Shown: positions 58,601 to 64,000 of the stretch, in pieces
Layout: every line of letters begins with the position of its first letter
Numbering within the stretch: position 1 is the stretch's first letter
Assembly (NCBI RefSeq): GCF_901000735.1
Contig: NC_081542.1
Span: forward strand, 22,087,093 to 22,151,092
Direction: 5' to 3'
DNA from: Corylus avellana
Lineage: Eukaryota > Streptophyta > Magnoliopsida > Fagales > Betulaceae
Length of the DNA: 64,000 bases
Notes under the pieces: generated by a model
What the model was told of the DNA's origin: nothing
The model's database searches: none
Seen by the model: only the letters and a program-made list of their open reading frames with translations
Program-made: the position numbers and the translations under genes

Positions 58601-59878
58601 TTTAAGTATTTATTAAAAATGTGATGGTGTTACGAATGAAAATTGAGTATATTTTTATCATTTTCTTGCACTTTATGTCACTAAAAAACTTTGAGTAAAA
58701 AAACTGTTTTTTGATTTACCTAAGAAAAAGTATCTCCTCAAAAGTGAAGAAAAAACCTTTTAAAAGAACATTTATTTTTGCTGCCTCCTTAACATGTCAT
58801 ATTTTTAATAGGTAGACCGTTTGATGCAAAAAAAATATAATAAAAAAAAATCACATAATTTTAGAATTTATAATTTTTTTTTTTTAAAAAAAAAAAAATA
58901 GTACATCTTGATCTCGTATGTGGTTTTTATTTTTCTTTTTTTCCTTTGTCTTAATTTCTTTGTCTATAAATAAAAGATGCTTTTGGCAGAAATTTGGAAG
59001 TTGGAAAGGAACGGAAGAAAAAAAAAAAGAAAAAAAAAAGGGTTTTTCCCTAATATATTCTAAGGGTATGTTTATAATTGTATTTGAGAAATAGAGATTT
59101 TAAGTAAAAAAGAGTTTTTGGACAAAAGCTTTATTTTTAATCTTTTACCAAAAGTGTGTTTTGACCATTTTAAGCTTTTTGACCTTCAAAAGCGTTTTGA
59201 ATTTTTTTTACCAAATGGATTTTTTTTTTTTTTTTTTCAAACCAGTTTTTAGGGTATTAAATGCACTTTTGAGGTCTTCAAACGCAATCTCAAACAGGCC
59301 CTAAAACTTATATATGATGTAACAACGTCATGAGGACAAGAAAATAGCAGTAATGCTAAAAGTCCATTTTGTGTCCCTCTTATATCACTCTAAGAATGAT
59401 ATGACTCTTGAAATGACCATTAGGCTTGTGATTGATCATTATTAGATTTTAATTAAATGATAATTTTAAAAGCCACTTCATTTTTTGAATAACATAAGAT
59501 AGACTTCTAAAATTACTCAGAAAAGAGAGACAGCTTACTGTCATCAGTTTGAAATTCATTTGCATTATGCTGGCTTGTGCTTTCCTCCTCTACTACATCT
59601 ATCTTCACCGATTCTTCTTGGGAAGTCCTAGCGTCTACGCTAGTTTCTTGAGGTACTTCAACATGCTGATAGCTGCTTGATGGAATTGATGGAGCAGAAG
59701 AGGATCTTTGTTGATCGATAGCTGGTTCGGAAGAAGGCCTTTGAGGATAACTCGTTCGTGGAAATGTCTTCTTCCTTGCAAATATTGTCACCTTTGTCAT
59801 TTTTATTGTCACCTTTTGTATTGTCACCTTTGCCTTGTGTCTTCTTTTATGAGGTATGTTGACAGCAGCCCCTTCCAT
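49628..59878 (-). CDS. Ankyrin-repeat/PGG-domain membrane protein, five exons, 671 aa
   Basis: Exons are 59878-59539, 58383-57910, 57699-57550, 50776-50340 and 50242-49628. Donors are GTAAGC, GTATGT, GTTAGT and GTGTGT, and each acceptor ends in AG. The exon lengths sum to 2016 nt, and the frame is open across every junction, ending at TGA/TAG only at 49628. Residues 1-113 are basic and Ser-rich (three KVTI repeats near residue 20). Exons 2-4 carry ankyrin repeats (INNNGDTALAITALSGNVEI; KLGNVEFLTILIR; DKYGNNMLHLTG). Exon 5 carries the PGG motif (residues 533-535) and four membrane helices. Related plant proteins (ITN1/ACD6-like) sit in the plasma membrane or ER and act in stress and defence signalling. 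That role is inferred from the family. Intron 3 (6.8 kb) holds a complete copia element in the same orientation, and intron 1 holds a Tourist-like MITE. A premature end in intron 3 is possible, but the coding frame shows no break. Confidence 0.85.
51178..51391. mobile_element. MITE with about 70-bp inverted arms in intron 3
   Basis: The left arm GTTGGAGGAATTTTCTCCAA, continuing CCTATTCTATAAAAATGACA, is matched in reverse complement at the right end. Each terminus is itself a small palindrome (TTGGAGGAA...TTCTCCAA). About 214 bp in all. The target duplication is unclear. Confidence 0.75.
51392..51958. other. Intron 3 sequence of the ANK-PGG gene
   Basis: AT-rich with several T runs (51430-51450, 51550-51560). 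No feature is supported. Confidence 0.5.
51959..52664 (-). repeat. 3' LTR of the intron-3 copia element
   Basis: 706 bp, TGTTGGGAAATTAGGCGCTG to TTTTCCAACA on the plus strand. Compared with the 5' LTR it has an extra repeat unit of GGTTGGTGCAACAACC-type sequence (52540-52620). Confidence 0.9.
52744..56539 (-). pseudogene. copia gag-pol of the intron-3 element, broken
   Basis: Gag (56539-56012 and on to 55600) has a UBN2-type capsid and a CCHC knuckle (CWNCGKTGHYKNQC, near 55730). The protease reads LDLGASFHIT, in place of D-S-G-A-S. GAG-pre-integrase (LWHQRLGHMSEKGL) and the start of integrase follow, ending near 54806. RT (54201-53100) carries LDVKTAFLHGDLKEEI and the active site YVNDML where Y-V-D-D is expected. 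RNase H (to 52744) carries ADFAGEVDHRRSTTGYVF. Stops lie at 56012, 55598, 55016, 54574, near 54550 and at 54232, with frame changes near 54800, 54020 and 52990. Several stops replace expected Trp, Arg or Gln codons. Confidence 0.9.
56598..56610 (-). promoter_or_regulatory. Primer-binding site of the intron-3 copia element
   Basis: On the minus strand TTGGTATCAGAGC follows the LTR. It is complementary to initiator tRNA-Met. Confidence 0.85.
56611..57279 (-). repeat. 5' LTR of the intron-3 copia element
   Basis: 669 bp, TGTTGGGAAATTAGGTATTG to TTTTTTTTCAACA. It aligns with 51959-52664 over its length, with scattered substitutions. Confidence 0.9.
59064..59301 (+). mobile_element. Tourist-like MITE, copy 3, in intron 1 of the ANK-PGG gene
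   Basis: 238 bp, starting GGGTATGTTTATAATTG and ending CGCAATCTCAAACAGGCC(C), with TAA on both sides (59061-59063 and 59302-59304). Same family as copies 1 and 2. Confidence 0.85.
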
Positions 59879-60689
59879 TTTTCTTTTCTTTTTTTTCTTT
59901 TTTTTCCTGGTTTCGTAAGAAATAAAATCGGTGAGAAACTAATTCATTCATTTACAATAACTATAACTTTATCTATTTATAAATCACTTAATTAGGTCAA
60001 GTGGTGAAAAGTGACGAGTACCAAAAAATAAATAAATAAATAAAAATACTAGACCTACATCCCCTTTACAAGTTTTTTTACAACATGCGGCATGTGATTT
60101 GGGGTGTTAAATTTCTTTTAGTGGTTGACGTAGCTCCAATCACATGCTGACACATGTCGACATTTAGTGTAGAGGAATTTTAGGTAGAGAATTACTCCAA
60201 AAAAAAAAAATTAGTGTTTCTCGATCAAAATGAATAACTTATGATCTAACTCAAGTTTACAGATACTGATGATTTATAATGGTAATTGAATTGGATATTT
60301 TAATATTTCAATCGATCTCATATTGAGAAGATGTATAGCCCACATAGAATAATAGGATTATAAAAAGATGTGTTAAGTCTTACATTGGTTTTTTACTAGG
60401 TGAAAATGAGTTTTATATAAGCGATTATAGAAAGCTCCAATTGCAACCTGACTTCTTTTAAAGTGTGATAGCGTAGATATAACTAGAGCCTTCTCTTGGT
60501 CGTTAAAAAAAAAAATTGTATGAGAATCTAGTAATTAGGTCATCTGGTACTAAAACATAACATGCGCCGATGAGGCATCAAGAATATAAGGGAGATTGCA
60601 ACACTACAAACCCACATAGAGTTCGATGGATTACAAAGAAGCCCAACTTTATAAGCAATTCTATAGAAATCTAATTGGAACTTGATTAG
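59879..60689. other. Upstream region of the ANK-PGG gene
   Basis: T-rich and C/T-rich tract just before the start codon (59880-59910), then AT-rich sequence. I see no confident TATA box for the gene. Around 60370-60430 there is TGTGTTAAGTCTTACATTGG and TTTTATATAAGCGATTATAG, possibly another TRIM LTR remnant. Confidence 0.4.
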
Positions 60690-60699
60690 TCATTTTGTT

Positions 60700-61330
60700 G
60701 CAAGTGCACTTATGAATGTCGAGTCTCACATTAAGAAAATATAAAAGAAAATAATAGTTAATATACATAAGTGGATCTTAGCTCATTAGCTTAAGCTTTT
60801 GGGCTAGAGTGTTGTTCAACTATGTATTTAGCCAATGTGAAAGAGACTCACAAGTAAGGGGAAGATTGTTGTAAGTGTTGAGTCTATTGAAAAAATATAA
60901 AAGAAAAATAGTAGTTAATATACCTAAGTGGACCTTAACCCATTAGCTTAGGCTTTTGAGCTAAAGTGTTGTTCAACTATGTGTATTAATGTACTCTTGG
61001 TAAAAACTTCATAACTACTTTATCTCTCAACAAGTGGTATCAAAGTCATGATTAGCTTCCTAGGACACGTCGGGTTTGGAGTTATGTCCACTTCCGCAAC
61101 TCTTGAGGCAAGACACTCTTGGAAATGTAAAAAGAATCACAAGCAAAAGAGAGTTTGGTCAATGTGAAGAAACTAACAAGTGAGAGGGAAATTGTATGAG
61201 TACAATTGTGTGCGTTGAGTCCTACATTAAGAAAATATAAAAGAAATGAGTAATTAATATATCTAAGTGAACCTTAGCCCATTAACTTAGGCTTTTGGGC
61301 TAGAGTGTGTGTTGAGTCCTACCTTTTGAA
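60700..61330 (+). mobile_element. TRIM-like element, tandem LTR-internal-LTR-internal-LTR
   Basis: Three related LTR-like units (about 60705-60825, 60868-61031, 61194-61325) share GTTGAGTC(C/T), AAGAAAATATAAAAG and CTTAG(C/A)CCATTA(G/A)CTTA-type segments. The second ends CTCTCAACA and is followed by AGTGGTATCAAAGTC (61033-61047), a primer site for initiator tRNA-Met. Before the third is a purine tract GTGAGAGGGAAAT. No coding capacity is seen. The lack of complete outer ends leaves the limits approximate. Confidence 0.6.
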
Positions 61331-61458
61331 GTGATAAAACATATGCGATTAACGCATTTTCAAGAGAGAGGAATAATTTTAAGTAAAACTGCATTTTTCA
61401 TTTTTCTTGCTCATAATGCCTATCAAGTTTTCTTCCCGGAACTTACACAACACAAACT

Positions 61459-61632
61459 GGGAATAAAATCCTCTCAATTTCAAATGAAATGAAGAATATC
61501 CATTTTAGTGTAAAAAGAAGAGTAATATTGTCTTAACACTAAAGTTGAATGATAATATTTACAATATTATACATACTTTTACACTAAATGGATACTCTCC
61601 ATTTCAAATGAAATTGAGAGGATCTTATTCCC
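61459..61632. mobile_element. Palindromic MITE related to the one at 5571
   Basis: 174 bp. Its ends are GGGAATAAAATCCTCTCAAT and, reverse-complemented, GGGAATAAGATCCTCTCAAT, with arms of about 60 bp through AATATCCATTTTAGTGTAAA. Flanks ACAAACT and ACAAACC suggest a near-perfect target duplication. It shares GATCCTCTCAATTTCA and AATATCCA words with the element at 5571. Confidence 0.75.
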
Positions 61633-61674
61633 ACAAACCAGTAGATAGAGACACCTAGTTGTAATTGATTATTT

Positions 61675-61990
61675 TTAAGAGAAAGTTCACATACTCCCTT
61701 CAAATTACTACCCAATTGACCATTTTTCTCCAAATTTTCAAATGCTACAATATCCCACACAAACTACCAAAAATTGACAATGTCCCTCTAATGACGAAAA
61801 TATCCTAAATAAAATTCAAAAAATTAATAATAAAAAAAAACTAAAACTAAAAATTTTAAAAAATTAAAAAAGGGACTAAATTTTTTTTTTTAAAAAAAAA
61901 AAGAAAATAATTAATTCATATATTCTTTCTCGAATTTATGGGGGTATTTTTGTCTTTTTTTTGAAAAAAAAAAAATTATGGCTATTTTAT
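61675..61990. mobile_element. Isolated left-type arm of the long-TIR family
   Basis: GAGAAAGTTCACATACTCCC, TTCAAATTACTACCCAATTG and ACCAAAAATTGACAATGTCC parallel the arm at 27470-27610 (reverse). The inner part is A/T-run-rich, as in other arms. It ends at a poly-T tract next to a copia fragment. No second arm was found. Confidence 0.5.
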
Positions 61991-62207
61991 CTTTTTACAA
62001 GCTTTAGAGGACATTGTGATTTTTTTTTTTTTTTGGAGGGAAAATCAATATGATTTTATTAATAATGATGAAAAGCATAAAAGCTCTTATAATCACAGAA
62101 CATACAGTTCTGCAAGATCATAGCCGAAGTTAAAAGATTACACGTCAAAAAATGGAAAACATAACAGATCTTATAATAAAAAACCAATCTATGACGTCAA
62201 ACATCCG

Positions 62208-62777
62208 TTATCCCAGCCCGATCTTCAGATTATAGAACAAATCTGCTAACATAGACTCCTTCGAGGAACACAGGAAGCCATTTCCCAGGTGTGATAATTT
62301 GGCAGCCAAGGTATCAACCAACTTGGTGAATTTCTGAAAATATTCCGAAATTGACATGCTTCCCTTCTTGAGAGTGGTAAGTTGAAGGCGAAGTTGCATT
62401 GAGCGAGCACGGGCTTTGGAAACAAACATAGTTTCCAACGTGAGCCATAAGTCCCGTGCAGTGACACATTTAACGACATGAACTACAACGTCGACGGTGA
62501 GAGATGAGATCAAAATGCTAAGCACCAACTGATCACGCATGTGCCATTTAAGCCAATCTGGATTTGTGGACACAATGTCAACGTCATCAGTTTTGGACTT
62601 GAGGGTTGGAGGAGGACTTTTAATGGAACCATCAATATGGCCTTGAAGATCTTGGCTTTTGATGATGGGCAAGATTGCAAGTTTCCAAACTAGATAGTTG
62701 GTATCAATGAGTTTGTGAGGAAAAGAAGAGGGAACTGTGTAGGTGATGGGATTTGCGGAAGAGGATGAGGCAGCCAT
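62208..62777 (-). CDS. copia gag-like ORF, 189 aa, 3'-truncated
   Basis: The open frame starts MAASSSSANPITYTVPSSFP and continues HKLIDTNYLVWKLAILPII and LWLTLETMFVSKARARSMQL, a UBN2/gag-pre type copia Gag. It ends in a stop after LKIGLG and lacks the zinc knuckle, so it is shorter than usual (about 300 or more residues). The start codon lies directly after the primer-binding region. As a stand-alone frame it may be translated but probably has no particle function. Confidence 0.75.
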   Translation of the reverse strand: MAASSSSANPITYTVPSSFPHKLIDTNYLVWKLAILPIIKSQDLQGHIDGSIKSPPPTLKSKTDDVDIVSTNPDWLKWHMRDQLVLSILISSLTVDVVVHVVKCVTARDLWLTLETMFVSKARARSMQLRLQLTTLKKGSMSISEYFQKFTKLVDTLAAKLSHLGNGFLCSSKESMLADLFYNLKIGLG

Positions 62778-62823
62778 AGAAACAGAAAAAAAAAAAACTT
62801 AAAAACGACGTTAGTCTAGGAAA

Positions 62824-62835
62824 GCTCTGATACCA
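62824..62835 (-). promoter_or_regulatory. Primer-binding site of the gag-only copia fragment
   Basis: TGGTATCAGAGC on the minus strand, adjacent to the LTR. Confidence 0.8.
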
Positions 62836-63071
62836 TGTGATAATTTGGTAACTCTAGTGTTTGGGTTGTACTGCCTTACCATTAATTGTGGTTAAGGCTT
62901 TGTATATATAAATAGAACTGTTACAAAAGATAACATAGAGATTACAAATTCAAATTACAAATTCAAATGACAAATGGTTTATCTCAACTAATTCTATCCT
63001 TATCTTCACTTGAATGATTGTTTGAATTCTTGATAACATGGAGAGAGTTATTAGTTGATAACTCTCTAACA
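62836..63071 (-). repeat. 5' LTR of the gag-only copia fragment
   Basis: 236 bp from TGTGATAATTTGGTAACTC to GATAACTCTCTAACA on the plus strand. It has a TATA-like TATATATAAATAG near 62905 (opposite strand). Confidence 0.7.
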
Positions 63072-63664
63072 CCAGGTATAAACAAAATACTCACACCCAA
63101 ACCATTCTCCTCTTGACCCGAAAGCCAGAAGCATTATTCACGTCCTCAGCCCAACAGCTAGGACCATAAAATAAAAATAACAACAACAAACAAACAAACA
63201 AACAACAAAAAATAAAAACAACAACTCCCACAAGCAGCAATGGAGAAGCACAACATCGTAGATATTCCTTCGGAAGACACGCCTTGGCTGAAGAAAACAA
63301 TCAAATCTAAGGTTGAAGAGACTGGATTTGGATTTAGATCTAGATCTACAAACTAGATTTAAAGCAACCCGCCAGAAACGGAGACCAGTGGAGCCTATAG
63401 AAAATACCTCAAGCACTGCTACCATGAAAGGGAATGAGGAAAGATCTAGATCTAGATCTTCTTTCCTCTTGAGGTTCTTCTCAGTGTTTTTTAGATGAAA
63501 AGAGAGATAGATGAATTCTAGAGAGAAGGCACCGAGGAGATTGTGAATTGAATGATAATTTAAGACAATATATATATAGACTTTTACCTTAATTTATAAC
63601 AATTTGCGAACCAATTTTAACAGGACAAACAGTACTGCACTAAACCATCACTCACAGAACTTTT
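63072..63664. other. Unassigned region with AGATCTAGATCT repeats
   Basis: Contains a short plus-strand frame from 63241 (MEKHNIVDIPSEDTPWLKKT..., 38 codons) without a family match. It also has two clusters of AGATCTAGATCT (near 63337 and 63443). No gene can be supported. Confidence 0.4.
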
Positions 63665-63850
63665 TTTGATAACTTCCTTTTTCTGGTTTTTCATAAACTT
63701 TTCTTCTACCAAATTTGTAAAATAGTAAAGAAGAGCCATCATAAGAAAAGTACAAAATTATGATTTAGGGATTGGAAAAGAAAAGAAAAACGTATGATGC
63801 TTGGTTAGTGTTAAAAAAATGAAAGAATATACAGATACAAATTTAAAAAT
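63665..63850 (-). repeat. Inverted copy of the repeat at 26480-26660
   Basis: The reverse complement matches 26480-26660 over about 170 bp, including TCTTTACTATTTTACAAATT and ACACTAACCAAGCAT. The remaining bases to 64000 show no recognised feature. Confidence 0.65.
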
Positions 63851-64000
63851 AAAAGAATAATGGTAAGGAAAAAGCGTGAAATGCTAAAGTCATGAATCAT
63901 GATGATAACAACAACTATGGTGAAGATTTAGATTTACTACGTACAAGTACTTGCATACTTACTATTCGAATTCTTGCCGTTGCAGATTGAGCTTCAGATC

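Larger units (their letters stand above)
62018..63071 (-). mobile_element. copia 5' LTR plus gag, ending in poly-A-like tract
   Basis: On the minus strand: LTR (63071-62836), primer site TGGTATCAGAGC (62835-62824), gag (62777-62208), about 170 bp of other sequence, then A tract (62034-62018). No pol or 3' LTR follows. A terminal A tract suggests that a truncated transcript was copied back, or that a fusion with another retroposon occurred. No flanking duplication was found. Confidence 0.65.

Noticed and set aside
60340..61330. Cassandra-type TRIM with 5S rRNA promoter.
   Set aside because: I see no 5S-like internal control region. The LTR units only share a general TRIM style.
63091..63498. 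Minus and plus frames near the right edge.
   Set aside because: Low complexity (Cys/Val/Phe-rich or AGATCT-driven) and no family match.
1..64000. CRISPR arrays, bacterial operons, tRNA or rRNA genes.
   Set aside because: None was seen. Direct repeats are LTRs, MITEs or microsatellites, and the DNA is eukaryotic.

Overview
The window is nuclear DNA of a flowering plant, most likely a woody eudicot. It is AT-rich and has spliced genes with GT-AG introns. Every major class of plant transposable element is present: Ty1/copia, Ty3/gypsy, L1-type LINE, CACTA, hAT, PIF/Harbinger-like and other MITEs, and a TRIM. A relic of a plant pararetrovirus is also present. Five runs of about 100 N (11384, 22367, 26191, 29320, 48550) are scaffold gaps of unknown true size. 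I cannot name the species. No tRNA, rRNA or CRISPR array was seen.

Only one host gene looks intact: an ankyrin-repeat/PGG membrane protein gene on the minus strand (59878 down to 49628). Its five exons splice into one open frame of 672 codons including the stop. Intron 3 holds a complete 5.3 kb copia element with a perfect 5-bp target duplication. The rest of the host sequence is decaying. It includes a U-box/ARM E3 ligase pseudogene like PUB17 (7010-9100), a plus-strand fragment of an unidentified gene beside it (9095-10513), a partial second copy of the ANK-PGG gene (16749-18038), two plus-strand copies of that family's first exons (21709-22366 and 27667-28823), and a Gln-rich gene fragment carried inside a long-terminal-inverted-repeat element (about 23222-24500).

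Layout. 1-4360: 5' part of a minus-strand copia element. 4361-11383: low-repeat DNA with the two gene relics and small MITEs. 11484-16305: a decayed L1 LINE. 16490-18250: the duplicated ANK-PGG 3' end. 18250-29320: AT-rich transposon and relic mosaic, including a clean hAT element with an 8-bp target duplication. 29420-31495: two inverted LTR-like pieces flanking a pararetrovirus RT/RNase H relic. 31496-39211: an LTR element with gag and protease but no reverse transcriptase or integrase. 39212-41573: two more partial LTR elements. 41574 to the gap at 48550: a decayed CACTA transposon inserted in one of them. 48650-59880: the ANK-PGG gene and its insertions. 59880-64000: a tandem TRIM, a palindromic MITE, an isolated TIR arm and a copia gag fragment.

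There is no operon-like cooperation here. The themes are nested insertion, segmental duplication of one ANK-PGG locus, and decay in which many stop codons look like C-to-T or G-to-A changes. The most unusual items are the gene-carrying TIR element, the gag-protease-only LTR element, the pararetrovirus relic between inverted LTR pieces, and the local inverted duplication next to a CACTA end.
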